From positions 124,001 to 188,000 of the forward strand of contig NZ_ADVZ01000001.1 in NCBI RefSeq assembly GCF_000178995.1: DNA of 64,000 nucleotides. Direction: 5' to 3'. The stretch comes from Afipia sp. 1NLS2 (GTDB taxonomy: Bacteria; Pseudomonadota; Alphaproteobacteria; Rhizobiales; Xanthobacteraceae). Below the pieces are notes generated by a model, which saw nothing but the letters and a program-made list of their open reading frames with translations, had not been told where the DNA came from and did no database searches. Below are positions 19,149 through 28,008 of the stretch, one piece after another; position 1 is the stretch's first letter; the number at the start of each line of letters is the position of its first letter. The position numbers and the translations under genes were made by a program.

Positions 19149-19949
19149 TTAATAGAAGGCGTGGAAATGGTGGATCGGGCCGTGATCGTTGCTGAGTTGC
19201 AACCGGTCCGCATTGGCGATGGCGGCGCTGACGTAATCCTTCGCCTGCCTCACCGCCGCCTCAAGTCCTTCGCCTTTGGCGAGGCCTGCCGCAATCGCGG
19301 ATGACAGCGTGCAGCCCGTCCCGTGCACATTCTTCGTGTTCACCCGGACAGCAGCGAAGCGGGCCACCCGGTCCGCGGTGATGAGATAGTCGATGCTCGA
19401 AGGTCCCTCGCCATGGCCACCCTTGATGAGAACCGCAGGCACGCCGAACTTCAGGATACGGCGGCCTTGATCCGCGATATCGTCTTCGGTCCGCGCCACC
19501 TGCTCATCAAGCAGCGCGGCGGCCTCCGGCAGGTTCGGGGTCACCAGCGTGGCGCGCGGCATCAGCGTGGTGCGCATTGCCTCGATCGCGCCATCCGCCA
19601 GCAGGCGGTCGCCCGACGTTGCGATCATCACCGGGTCGAGCACCACGTTTTTCGCCTGCCAGTGCGCCAGCCGCTCCGCGATCACTTCGATGATCGGCTG
19701 CGAAGCCGTCATGCCAATCTTGACCGCGGCAACCGGCAGATCGCTCATCACCGCATCGATCTGTCTTTTGACGAAATCAGCCGGTGCTTCGTTGATGGCG
19801 GAAACGCCCTTGGTATTCTGCGCCGTCAGTGCCGTGATGGCGGTCGTGCCGTACACGCCCAGCGCGGCAAACGTCTTCAAATCAGCCTGGATACCCGCGC
19901 CGCCGATCGTATCGGAGCCCGCAATCGTCAGCGCAACCGGAAAAGCCAT
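19149..19949 (-). CDS. thiD: Hydroxymethylpyrimidine/phosphomethylpyrimidine kinase
   Basis: A 266-residue ribokinase-fold enzyme that phosphorylates HMP and then HMP-phosphate in thiamine synthesis. Signature features: [21 protein letters not shown] at the N-terminus, [14 protein letters not shown], the anion-hole segment [18 protein letters not shown] near the C-terminus. The start is the ATG at 19949; a TTG six bases upstream is less likely. No thiamine (THI-box) element is seen in the upstream region, and no other thi gene is adjacent, so it is a stand-alone gene here. Confidence 0.93.
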   Translation of the reverse strand: MAFPVALTIAGSDTIGGAGIQADLKTFAALGVYGTTAITALTAQNTKGVSAINEAPADFVKRQIDAVMSDLPVAAVKIGMTASQPIIEVIAERLAHWQAKNVVLDPVMIATSGDRLLADGAIEAMRTTLMPRATLVTPNLPEAAALLDEQVARTEDDIADQGRRILKFGVPAVLIKGGHGEGPSSIDYLITADRVARFAAVRVNTKNVHGTGCTLSSAIAAGLAKGEGLEAAVRQAKDYVSAAIANADRLQLSNDHGPIHHFHAFY

Positions 19950-20076
19950 CGTCAAAACAACCCTCTAACCGTCGGAGCGACACTAGCGCCCCAATCAAGA
20001 CTTCGCCAGCAATGAACTAAATGGCCGTGGCCGGGGTTGTAGAAGCGTTCCTCACCCTTTGTTCCGGGAGAATCCC

Positions 20077-20502
20077 ATGTACGGCAAAACCATTGGTACC
20101 GCGGCCGTGATGCTCGCAGCAATTGCGATAGCCTCGCCGGCCAGCGCCGAAAAGATGACCATGAAGCTCAACCTCACCGGCGCGAGCGAAGTGCCGCCGA
20201 ACGACAGCGCGGCCAAGGGCACCGCCGATGTCACTTATGACACCACCTCCAAAATGCTGACCTGGAAGGTGACCTATTCAGGGCTGACCGGCCCCGCCAC
20301 CATGGCCCACTTCCATGGCCCGGCCGAGCCCGGCAAGAACGCGGGCATCATGGTGCCGTTCAAGGATGTCGCGAGCGGCGCACAAGGCAGCGCCACGCTG
20401 ACGGATGCACAGGCCACCGCCCTGATGGACGGCAAGATGTACGTCAATGTTCATACCAAGGCACATCCGGGCGGCGAAATCCGTGCGCAGGTGACGAAGT
20501 AA
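20077..20502 (+). CDS. Secreted CHRD-domain protein
   Basis: A 141-residue protein with a signal peptide (about 1-24, cleavage after PASA) followed by one CHRD domain: LNLTGASEVPPND at the start, MAHFHGPAEPGKNAGI in the middle and YVNVHTKAHPGGEIRAQV at the end. CHRD domains occur in chordin and many bacterial exported proteins of unknown function. The ATG at 20077 is preceded by GGGAGAA; an upstream in-frame TTG was rejected. It is monocistronic, ending in a hairpin shared with convergent murJ. Confidence 0.88.
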   Translation: MYGKTIGTAAVMLAAIAIASPASAEKMTMKLNLTGASEVPPNDSAAKGTADVTYDTTSKMLTWKVTYSGLTGPATMAHFHGPAEPGKNAGIMVPFKDVASGAQGSATLTDAQATALMDGKMYVNVHTKAHPGGEIRAQVTK

Positions 20503-20513
20503 CAGCCATATCC

Positions 20514-20545
20514 GGTGCGGCTGTAACTCGCGTTACGGCCGCACC
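20514..20545. terminator. Hairpin between CHRD gene and murJ
   Basis: GGTGCGGC (20514-20521) pairs with GCCGCACC (20538-20545), and inside it GTAAC pairs with GTTAC around a TCGC loop, with one mismatch between the two stems. It overlaps the end of murJ and lies 11 bp after the CHRD stop. No U-run follows. Confidence 0.6.
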
Positions 20546-22062
20546 AGCGCCTTCAGCCAGCGCAAGCCGAACAGTCCACCGATGAGCGCGGCGTAGACAA
20601 CGGCCCCAACCACAACCAGCATCAAGAGCGCGATCTCATCTCGCGCGGTGGGCAACGTTGCGATCCAGTGCGCCGAGGCGCGCGACGCCCCCCACAAGGC
20701 AGCGGCGAGCCCAAGTCCGGCCGCAGCGAATTTCATCAGCGATTGCACGAAGGCGCGGTCCATCTCAAGAAAGCCCCGCCTGATCGCAAAACCCGTCACC
20801 AGCAGCAGGTTGACCCACTGCCCAACCGCCGTCGCCAGCGCGAGGCCGATTTGCGCCAGCGATCCGACCAGCGCGAGTTTCAGCGCGAGGTTGACGGCAA
20901 TGCCCGTCAGCGCCGACTTCACCGGCGTCGCGGTGTCCTTGCGCGCGTAGAAGGTCGCAACCGCGCTGCGGATCAGGACGAACGGAATGAGGCCGACCGC
21001 ATAGGCCGCGAGCGTCGCCCCGGCAGCGGCAGCATCAGCCTTGGTGAAGGCCCCGCGCGCGAACATCGCACGCATGATGACATCAGGCACCGTCAGGAAT
21101 GCCGCGACGAACGGCACCGAAAACAGCAGCGTGAAATCGAAGGCGCGCCGTTGCGCTGCCATCGCTCCCGCATGATCGTTCGCGCTGATCCGCCGCGACA
21201 TGTCCGGTAGCAGCACCGTGCCGATGGCGATGCCGATCACGCCGATCGGCAATTGATTGAGCCGGTCCGCATAATACAGCGCCGACAGCGCACCGGAGGC
21301 GAGGAAGGTCGCAATGATTGTGTCGGCGAACAGCGCGATCTGCGTGCCCATCGAACCAACTGTCGCGGGCCCGAGCGCGCGGAAGAACCCGGTCACGTCC
21401 TCATCGAATTTGATCTTCGCGAAACGCGGCAGCACGCCGGTGCGCGCCGCGTCGCCCGCCAGCAGGAAATATTGCAGGAAGCCGGAAATCAGCACGCCCC
21501 ACGCAGCCGCATGACCGGCGCTCGGGAAGAACGCCGCGAGCGCCAGCGTCATCATCATCGACAGGTTGAGCAGGATCGACGCCGCAGCCGCGCTGGCAAA
21601 CCGCTGCATGACGTTGAGGATGCCGCCATAGAGCGTGACGAGCGTGATCAGCAGCAGGTACGGAAAGGTGATCCGGGTGAGTTCAATCGCAAGTTCGCGC
21701 CGGCCAGGATCGTCCGAGAAACCCGGCGCGAGCAGCGAGATCGCCTGCGGCATGAACAACCATGCCACCACCAGCAGCACGAGCTGGCTCGCGAACAACA
21801 GTGTGAAGATGCGGTCGGCGAACAGCCGCGCCGCCACGCCACCGCCCTTGTCCTGCACATGAGTATAGGCGGGAATGAAGGCGGCGTTGAACGCGCCCTC
21901 CGCGAAAATCGCTCGGAAGTGATTCGGCAGCCGCAACGCGACGAAGAAAGCATCCGCCAGCGGCCCAGCGCCGAGAATCGCGGCCAGCATGATGTCGCGC
22001 GCGAACCCAGTCAGGCGCGACAGCAGCGTATAACCGCCAACGGTGAAGATCCGGCCGAGCAT
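20533..22062 (-). CDS. murJ: Lipid II flippase MurJ
   Basis: A 509-residue polytopic protein with about 14 membrane helices, in the MATE/MurJ superfamily. The N-terminal YTLLSRLTGFARDIMLAAILGAG, with the conserved RxxGFxRD, and FRAIFAEGAFNAAFIPAY are diagnostic of MurJ. It flips undecaprenyl-linked peptidoglycan precursors across the inner membrane. It is the last gene of a minus-strand run of nucleotide-sugar genes, 44 bp behind the aminotransferase; whether it is co-transcribed is unknown. Confidence 0.95.
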   Translation of the reverse strand: MLGRIFTVGGYTLLSRLTGFARDIMLAAILGAGPLADAFFVALRLPNHFRAIFAEGAFNAAFIPAYTHVQDKGGGVAARLFADRIFTLLFASQLVLLVVAWLFMPQAISLLAPGFSDDPGRRELAIELTRITFPYLLLITLVTLYGGILNVMQRFASAAAASILLNLSMMMTLALAAFFPSAGHAAAWGVLISGFLQYFLLAGDAARTGVLPRFAKIKFDEDVTGFFRALGPATVGSMGTQIALFADTIIATFLASGALSALYYADRLNQLPIGVIGIAIGTVLLPDMSRRISANDHAGAMAAQRRAFDFTLLFSVPFVAAFLTVPDVIMRAMFARGAFTKADAAAAGATLAAYAVGLIPFVLIRSAVATFYARKDTATPVKSALTGIAVNLALKLALVGSLAQIGLALATAVGQWVNLLLVTGFAIRRGFLEMDRAFVQSLMKFAAAGLGLAAALWGASRASAHWIATLPTARDEIALLMLVVVGAVVYAALIGGLFGLRWLKALVRP

Positions 22063-22106
22063 CCGCCCGCTTCTAGCGCATTGGCCGCCGCCGCAAAATG
22101 GCTATG

Positions 22107-23249
22107 TCAGCCGGCGACTGCGTCGCGCACAGCCGAAATGATGCGGTCCTGCGTCGCCGTGTCCAGATAGGGATGCATCGGCAGGCTGATGCACTCCCGC
22201 GACAGCTTTTCACAGACCGGCAAGCCACCCTCCGCGACCGGGAAATGCCGGTAGGCCGTCTGCTGGTGCATCGACTTCGGATAATAGACCGCGGTCGGGA
22301 CCCCCCTGGCTTTCAAGGCCTCGGCAAACGCCTCGCGGGTGCCGTCCTTGACGCGGATGGTGTACTGCGCCCAGACCGAGACATTGCCTTCCGGCACCTT
22401 CGGCACGTTCACCACGCCATCGAGGCCCTTGGCATAATAGCTGGCGACACGGTTGCGCGCTTCGATCTCGTCGGGGAAGATTTTCAGCTTCTCGATCAGG
22501 ATCGCCGCCTGCATGGTGTCGAGACGGCCGGTGAGGCCGAGGCGGATGTTGTCGTATTTCTCGCTGCCCTGCCCGTGCACGCGCACGCTGCGCAGCGCCT
22601 CGGCAAGCGAGGCATCATCGGTAAAGATCGCGCCGCCGTCGCCGAAACAGCCGAGCGGCTTGGCCGGGAAGAAGCTCGTCGCGGTCGCCAGGCCGAAAGT
22701 GCCGAGCCGCTTGCCCTTGTAGGTCGCGCCAAAACCCTGCGCGGCGTCGTCAAGGACGAACAATCCCTCTTCAGCAGCCACCTTGGCCACCGCATCGTGA
22801 TCGGCGCTCTGCCCAAACAGATCGACCGGGATGATCGCCTTCGGCTTCAATCCCGCCTTGCGGGCGGTGGCGATGCCACGCTTCAGCGAAGCGACATCGA
22901 TATTGAAGGTCGTCTCGTCGACATCGACGAACACCGGCGTCGCGCCGGTCAGCGCCACGACCTCGCCGGTGGCGCAGAACGTGAACGACGGCACCAGCAC
23001 CGCATCGCCCGGACCGATCTCCTTGGCCATCAGCACCATCAACAGCGCATCGGTGCCGCTCGCGCAAGCGACGACGTGCTTCGCCTCGCAAAACGCCGCG
23101 AGATCGGCTTCGAGTTTCGCAACCTCGGGGCCGCTGACGAACTGGCAATGAGTCAGCACGCGGCCAACAGCCTCATCGATCGCGGAGCCAAGCCGGCGGC
23201 GCTGCGCGCCAAGGTCGATAAACGCGACAGGATCGGGTCGTGGATTCAT
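22107..23249 (-). CDS. gnnB: DegT/DnrJ/EryC1-type sugar aminotransferase, GnnB/WbpE-like
   Basis: A 380-residue PLP-dependent nucleotide-sugar aminotransferase. The PLP lysine is in SFFPAKPLGCFGDGGAIFT, and the segments ACASGTDALLMVL and VPSFTFCATGEV are family-typical. It lies 38 bp downstream of a Gfo/Idh/MocA dehydrogenase. Such a pair makes a 3-amino sugar from UDP-GlcNAc: GnnA/GnnB give UDP-GlcNAc3N for lipid A, whereas WbpB/WbpE work on UDP-GlcNAc uronate. Bradyrhizobiaceae lipid A is built on 2,3-diamino-2,3-dideoxyglucose, and no wbpA or wbpD is adjacent, so the Gnn reading is favoured. Confidence 0.75.
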   Translation of the reverse strand: MNPRPDPVAFIDLGAQRRRLGSAIDEAVGRVLTHCQFVSGPEVAKLEADLAAFCEAKHVVACASGTDALLMVLMAKEIGPGDAVLVPSFTFCATGEVVALTGATPVFVDVDETTFNIDVASLKRGIATARKAGLKPKAIIPVDLFGQSADHDAVAKVAAEEGLFVLDDAAQGFGATYKGKRLGTFGLATATSFFPAKPLGCFGDGGAIFTDDASLAEALRSVRVHGQGSEKYDNIRLGLTGRLDTMQAAILIEKLKIFPDEIEARNRVASYYAKGLDGVVNVPKVPEGNVSVWAQYTIRVKDGTREAFAEALKARGVPTAVYYPKSMHQQTAYRHFPVAEGGLPVCEKLSRECISLPMHPYLDTATQDRIISAVRDAVAG

Positions 23250-23287
23250 TGAATGTCACCAATCGGGAAAAGAAAAACGGAAGCGTA

Positions 23288-24280
23288 TTACTTGGACGCC
23301 ACATGCAGCTGGGGGGCCGCGACGGGCTTGGGGCGAGTCTCGAGGCACTTGATCGCGATCTCAAGGCTGGCGACACCTGCCTCACCGGTAATCGCGGGCG
23401 TGCTCCCCGTCTTGATCGCGTTGATGAACGCCATCAGCTCGGCGCGCAGCGGCTCGTCATGGCCGACCGGCAGATGCCGCATCGAATAACTGCCATCACG
23501 CTGGAAGCCAAAGCACTCCGTCACCTGCCGCGTCAGCAGGTCACCCTGGATATATTTGTTGCGGGTCGCGATGGTCGCGGTGCGCGCCTTGAACGGCGTC
23601 AGCCAGTTGGTATTGATGTGCGCGAGCACGCCGGACTCGGTGCGGAATTGCAATAGTGCGATATCCTCGCGCTCCGCCACCGCGCTGGTGAGTTGCGGCT
23701 GCACCTCAACGATGTCGGACCCCGTGAACCAGCGGATAAGATCGATGTCGTGCACGGCAAGATCGATCACCACGCCGACATTGGACATGCGCGGCGGGAA
23801 CGGGCCAACGCGCGTAATGGCGACGGACAGAATCTCCTCACCCTGGATCGCTTCCTTGATCGTGGCGACAGCAGGATTGAATCGCTCAACATGGCCGACC
23901 ATCAGCGTCACGCCCTTCTTGCGGGCGGCGTCGATGATCTCGCGCCCCTCCGCGCCGGTGGTCGCGATCGGCTTCTCGACGAGAACGTGAGCGCCGTAAG
24001 CGATGCAGGCGAGCGACACGTCGCGATGCAGGTGGGTTGGTGCTGCGATGGTCACCGCATCGACACCGGCCGCGAGCAGTTCATCGACCGTCGCGAAAGT
24101 CGGGCAATCGACGAAGCCGGTGATGCGCGAACGGCTTTCCGCCAGCGGATCGACAACGCCCGCGAGTTTCACGCCGGGCAATTGCGCCAAGACACGCGCA
24201 TGGTTGCTGCCCATCACGCCCGCGCCGATAACACCCACGCGCAAATCCCCGTTGCCGCGCGTCGAATTCTTGGAAGTCAT
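23288..24280 (-). CDS. gnnA: Gfo/Idh/MocA nucleotide-sugar 3-dehydrogenase, GnnA/WbpB-like
   Basis: A 330-residue NAD(P)-dependent sugar oxidoreductase. The Rossmann motif VGVIGAGVMGSNHARVL is at about 16-32, EKPIATTGAEG is the conserved EKP loop, and DLAVHDIDLIRWF carries the catalytic His/Asp region. It should oxidise C3 of a UDP-N-acetylhexosamine to the 3-keto sugar used by the aminotransferase gene immediately downstream. See that entry for the choice between lipid A (GnnA) and O-antigen (WbpB) pathways. Confidence 0.75.
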   Translation of the reverse strand: MTSKNSTRGNGDLRVGVIGAGVMGSNHARVLAQLPGVKLAGVVDPLAESRSRITGFVDCPTFATVDELLAAGVDAVTIAAPTHLHRDVSLACIAYGAHVLVEKPIATTGAEGREIIDAARKKGVTLMVGHVERFNPAVATIKEAIQGEEILSVAITRVGPFPPRMSNVGVVIDLAVHDIDLIRWFTGSDIVEVQPQLTSAVAEREDIALLQFRTESGVLAHINTNWLTPFKARTATIATRNKYIQGDLLTRQVTECFGFQRDGSYSMRHLPVGHDEPLRAELMAFINAIKTGSTPAITGEAGVASLEIAIKCLETRPKPVAAPQLHVASK

Positions 24281-24435
24281 TGATCTTTTTACCCCTGAAT
24301 CGCGGAACCCCGCGCCGTTTTCCTAGCACGGCAAAATCGCTCCGCCGACCCTCTGTGTTGAGTGTCAGAACACGTTTTGATGCAGAAAATGTCAGCCTTG
24401 CGGCGCGTTTGGGGCCGGAAAGCCTCCAAAATTCG

Positions 24436-25845
24436 TTAACGGCGGTAGTCATCCTCGATGCGGATGATGTCATCCTCGCCAAGATAGCTGCCGGTCTGGA
24501 CCTCGATCAGTTCCAACGGGATTTTTCCGGGATTCTCCAGCCGGTGGGTCGCCCCGATCGGAATGTAGACCGATTCATTCTCGTGGACGACCTTCTCAAA
24601 ATCATCGATCGTCACCTTTGCCGCACCCCGCACCACAATCCAGTGCTCGGAGCGGTGGTGATGCTTCTGCAACGACAGGCGCCCGCCCGCCTTGACGATG
24701 ATCCGCTTCACCTGATGCCGCTCACCGGTATCGAGCGACTGATACGATCCCCACGGACGATGCACCTTGAGGTGATCCTCCGTCACCTGCGGGCGTACCT
24801 TCTTCAGCTTCGCGACAAGACGCTTGAGCGCGCCCGGGTCCTTCTGGCGCGACACCAGCACTGCATCCTGCGTCGCCACCACCACGACATCCTCGACGCC
24901 TTCCAGCGCCACCAGCGTCTTGTCGGAGGAGACGTTGCAGTTGGTCGCGCCTTCAAACACCGCCGCGCCCTGTGCCGCGTTGCCGTCCGCATCCTTCGGC
25001 GACAATTCCCACACCGCATGCCATGAGCCGACATCCGACCAGCCGCACGAGACGGGAATGACCGCCGCACGCGAGGTCTTCTCCATCACCGCATAGTCGA
25101 TCGACATGGGCGTTGCCCGCGCGAAGGCGTCTTCCTGCAACGTCACAAAGCCGAGGTCGCTGCCTGCTTTCGCCACCGCCTCGCGCGCCGCTGCGACGCT
25201 GGCGGCGTCGGTCTGATCATACTCGTCGAGCAAAGCTCGCGCGCTGAACATGAAGTTGCCGCTGTTCCAGAGAAAGCCATCGCGCACGTAAGCCGCCGCT
25301 GTCGCCTCGTCCGGCTTCTCGACGAACTTCACAACCGACGACACATCACCCGCAATTTTGTCGCCGACCTGGATGTAGCCATATTCCGTCGCCGCACGCT
25401 CAGGCTTGATGCCGAAGGTCACGATTTTCCCGGAGGCTGCAACCTCGACCGCCTGACGGCAAGCCGCGACAAAGGCCGCCTCGTCGCCCACCACATGATC
25501 GGCGGCGAGCGCCAGCACCACCGCCTGAGGATCGCGGGTTGCCGCAAACGCTGCGCCCGCAGCAATCGCGGGGCCGGAATCCCTGCGGCAGGGCTCAAGC
25601 AGAATGTCGGCGTCGCGCTCAATCTCGGCGAGCTGCTCGCGCACCATGAAGCGATAGGCTGCGTTGGTGATGACGATCGGACGGTCGAACAGCGTGCCGT
25701 CACCGACCCGTGTCAGCGTGTCCTGGAACGTCGAGCGGCCACCGAACAACGACAGGAATTGCTTCGGCCGGTTCTCGCGCGACGCGGGCCAGAGCCGCGT
25801 TCCGGCGCCGCCGCACATGATCAACGGAACGATACGCTTCGTCAT
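24436..25845 (-). CDS. manC: Mannose-1-phosphate guanylyltransferase / mannose-6-phosphate isomerase
   Basis: A 469-residue bifunctional type II enzyme. The N-terminal nucleotidyltransferase shows GGAGTRLWP (12-20) and FVEKP; the C-terminal cupin isomerase domain shows LSLQKHHHRSEHWIVVRG. It produces GDP-mannose, and through its isomerase domain mannose-6-phosphate, for LPS or exopolysaccharide. Mannose is a known component of Bradyrhizobium lipid A and exopolysaccharide. It is 30 bp downstream of the UDP-glucuronate epimerase and probably in one operon with it; the 155-bp gap before gnnA may hold a new promoter. Confidence 0.93.
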   Translation of the reverse strand: MTKRIVPLIMCGGAGTRLWPASRENRPKQFLSLFGGRSTFQDTLTRVGDGTLFDRPIVITNAAYRFMVREQLAEIERDADILLEPCRRDSGPAIAAGAAFAATRDPQAVVLALAADHVVGDEAAFVAACRQAVEVAASGKIVTFGIKPERAATEYGYIQVGDKIAGDVSSVVKFVEKPDEATAAAYVRDGFLWNSGNFMFSARALLDEYDQTDAASVAAAREAVAKAGSDLGFVTLQEDAFARATPMSIDYAVMEKTSRAAVIPVSCGWSDVGSWHAVWELSPKDADGNAAQGAAVFEGATNCNVSSDKTLVALEGVEDVVVVATQDAVLVSRQKDPGALKRLVAKLKKVRPQVTEDHLKVHRPWGSYQSLDTGERHQVKRIIVKAGGRLSLQKHHHRSEHWIVVRGAAKVTIDDFEKVVHENESVYIPIGATHRLENPGKIPLELIEVQTGSYLGEDDIIRIEDDYRR

Positions 25846-25875
25846 CGAAAACCGCTTTCCTGAAATTTTATGCGA

Positions 25876-26892
25876 TCAGACCCGGTGATACTCGCGATAC
25901 CATGCCACAAAGCGCGCGACGCCGTCAGCCAGCGGCGTGGAGGGATGGAAATCCACCTCCCGCTGCAAGTCGTCAATATCGGCATAGGTGGCATAGACGT
26001 CACCCGCCTGCATCGGCAGCAACTCCTTACGCGCAGTGCGGCCGAACTCTTTCTCAAGCGCCTGGACAAGATCCATCAGCTTTTCGGGCTGGTTGTTGCC
26101 GATGTTGTAGATTCGCCATGGCGCGCGGCTCGACGCGGGATCGGGATGCTGCGCATCCCAGGATGCATTGGGCGTCGCCGGGCGCTGTGCAAGGCGCACC
26201 ACCGCCTCCGTCACGTCGTCGATGTAGGTGAAGTCCCGCATCATGTCGCCGTTGTTGAACAGGCGGATCGGCTTTCCTTCCGTGATCGCCTTCGCGAACA
26301 GGAACATCGCCATGTCCGGGCGACCCCATGGGCCATACACCGTGAAGAAACGCAGGCCCGTCGTCGGCAGCCCGTAAAGATGGCTGTAGGAATGCGCCAT
26401 CAACTCGTTAGCCTTCTTGCTCGCGGCATAGAGGCTGATCGGGTGATCGACATTGTCGTGCACGGAAAACGGCAGCTTGGTGTTCGCGCCATAGACCGAG
26501 GACGAGGATGCGAACAGAAGGTGCTCGCAGCCATTGTGCCGGCAGCCTTCCAGCACGTTGGCGAACCCTTGAAGGTTGGCATCGATATAGACGGTCGGAT
26601 GATCGATGGAGTAGCGCACCCCCGCCTGCGCGGCGAGGTGGATCACGACCGGGAAGCGGTGGCGCTCAAATATGCTTCGGGTGGCAGCACGATCCGCCAG
26701 ATCGATCTTCTCAAAGGAGAAGTTCGAGTCATTGCGCAGGATGGCAAGCCGGGCCTCTTTCAGGCTCGGGTCGTAATAATCGTTGATGCTGTCGAGCCCG
26801 ACGACACGATGACCGCCCTGCAACAGACGTTGCGACACATGAAAGCCGATGAACCCGGCCGCACCGGTTACGAGAATCGATTGCTTGGACAT
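25876..26892 (-). CDS. lspL: UDP-glucuronate 4-epimerase
   Basis: A 338-residue extended SDR epimerase. The NAD motif is VTGAAGFIGF (8-17), SINDYYDPSLKEARL is the segment typical of UDP-glucuronate rather than UDP-glucose epimerases, the catalytic YAASKK follows SSSSVYG, and VYGPWGRPDMA is also characteristic. It makes UDP-galacturonate for LPS; galacturonic acid decorates Rhizobium and Bradyrhizobium lipid A and core. Divergent from the membrane-protein gene at 27040. Confidence 0.9.
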   Translation of the reverse strand: MSKQSILVTGAAGFIGFHVSQRLLQGGHRVVGLDSINDYYDPSLKEARLAILRNDSNFSFEKIDLADRAATRSIFERHRFPVVIHLAAQAGVRYSIDHPTVYIDANLQGFANVLEGCRHNGCEHLLFASSSSVYGANTKLPFSVHDNVDHPISLYAASKKANELMAHSYSHLYGLPTTGLRFFTVYGPWGRPDMAMFLFAKAITEGKPIRLFNNGDMMRDFTYIDDVTEAVVRLAQRPATPNASWDAQHPDPASSRAPWRIYNIGNNQPEKLMDLVQALEKEFGRTARKELLPMQAGDVYATYADIDDLQREVDFHPSTPLADGVARFVAWYREYHRV

Positions 26893-27039
26893 GATCTCAA
26901 ACGGTTGACGGAAAAGATGGCCTCTTCACGGCTTTCCTATTGCTAGTTGCGGTGTAAAACCATACCACGCAGCGAAAATATATCCGTCCCGCGCGCAAAT
27001 TTACGATACGTTTTCCTCACACGGCACAGACCGGCTCCG

Positions 27040-27996
27040 ATGCGCCCCACCGTTTTCCTTCTCATCCGCATCCTGATGTCGGCCGGGTTATTGTACCTGT
27101 CGCTCCGCGGCATTCATTTCGACGCCCTCCGGGCACGCCTGGACCATTTCGGCTTCGGCTGGTTTGTGCTCGCCATTCTGGTCACCCTCTTCCAGATCGT
27201 CCTCAGCGCCGTCCGCTGGCGCGAAGTGACCAAGCGCTGCGACGCGCCGCTGGATGACGCCCGCGCGATCAAGTTCAACATGATCGGCACGTTCTTCAAC
27301 CAGACCCTGCCCTCCTCGATCGGCGGCGACGCCATGCGGCTCTGGCTGCTCGGCCGCATCGCGGGCTGGCGCGAAGCGACCTATTCGGTGCTGGTGGACC
27401 GCGCCATCGGCCTGATCGCGCTTGCGGTCATCATCGTCTGCAGCCTGCCGTGGAGTTATCCGCTGATAACAAACCGGGAGGGGCAAGTGGCGCTCGTCGT
27501 CATTGGCTCGGCGGCACTCACGGCCAGCCTCGGTTTTCTCCTCGTCGGAGCACTCTCCTGGCCATGGCTGAAAGGCTGGTGGCCGCTGCGGCACGTCCAC
27601 GCCTGCGGTGAGATCGCCAACAAAGTCCTGTTCAATGTCAAATCAGGCCTGACGGTAGCCGCGCTGTCGCTGGCGATCCATGTGCTCGCCGTCGTCATCG
27701 CCTGGTGCTGTGCGATGGCCATTCATGCGTCCGTGTCGTTCTGGCAGGTGTTTTTGCTGATCCCGCCGATCATGCTCATCACCATGCTGCCGATCTCGAT
27801 CGCGGGATGGGGCGTGCGCGAGGCATCGATGACGGTGGCGTTCGGCTATGCGGGCCTGATGACCAGCGAAGGCACCGTGGTGTCGATCCTGTTCGGAATC
27901 GTTTATTTCATCGTCGGCGCAATGGGCGGGCTGATTTGGGTGTCGAGCCCGGAAAAGCACGACAAGGCAACAGCGGTCATACCCCGGCTCGATTAG
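27040..27996 (+). CDS. YbhN/UPF0104 (LPG synthase TM-domain) family membrane protein
   Basis: A 318-residue protein with about eight membrane helices. Family motifs are FFNQTLPSSIGGDAMRLWLLGR and, later, PISIAGWGVREASMTVAF. Members resemble the flippase half of MprF, but no lysyl-transferase domain is present. The ATG at 27040 was chosen; the longer frame begins at a TTG without support. Set between LPS nucleotide-sugar and heptose genes, it may move a lipid or polyprenyl-linked intermediate, but this is unproven. It shares a family with the truncated gene at 1-378. Confidence 0.8.
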   Translation: MRPTVFLLIRILMSAGLLYLSLRGIHFDALRARLDHFGFGWFVLAILVTLFQIVLSAVRWREVTKRCDAPLDDARAIKFNMIGTFFNQTLPSSIGGDAMRLWLLGRIAGWREATYSVLVDRAIGLIALAVIIVCSLPWSYPLITNREGQVALVVIGSAALTASLGFLLVGALSWPWLKGWWPLRHVHACGEIANKVLFNVKSGLTVAALSLAIHVLAVVIAWCCAMAIHASVSFWQVFLLIPPIMLITMLPISIAGWGVREASMTVAFGYAGLMTSEGTVVSILFGIVYFIVGAMGGLIWVSSPEKHDKATAVIPRLD

Positions 27997-28008
27997 AGCC
28001 GGACATCC

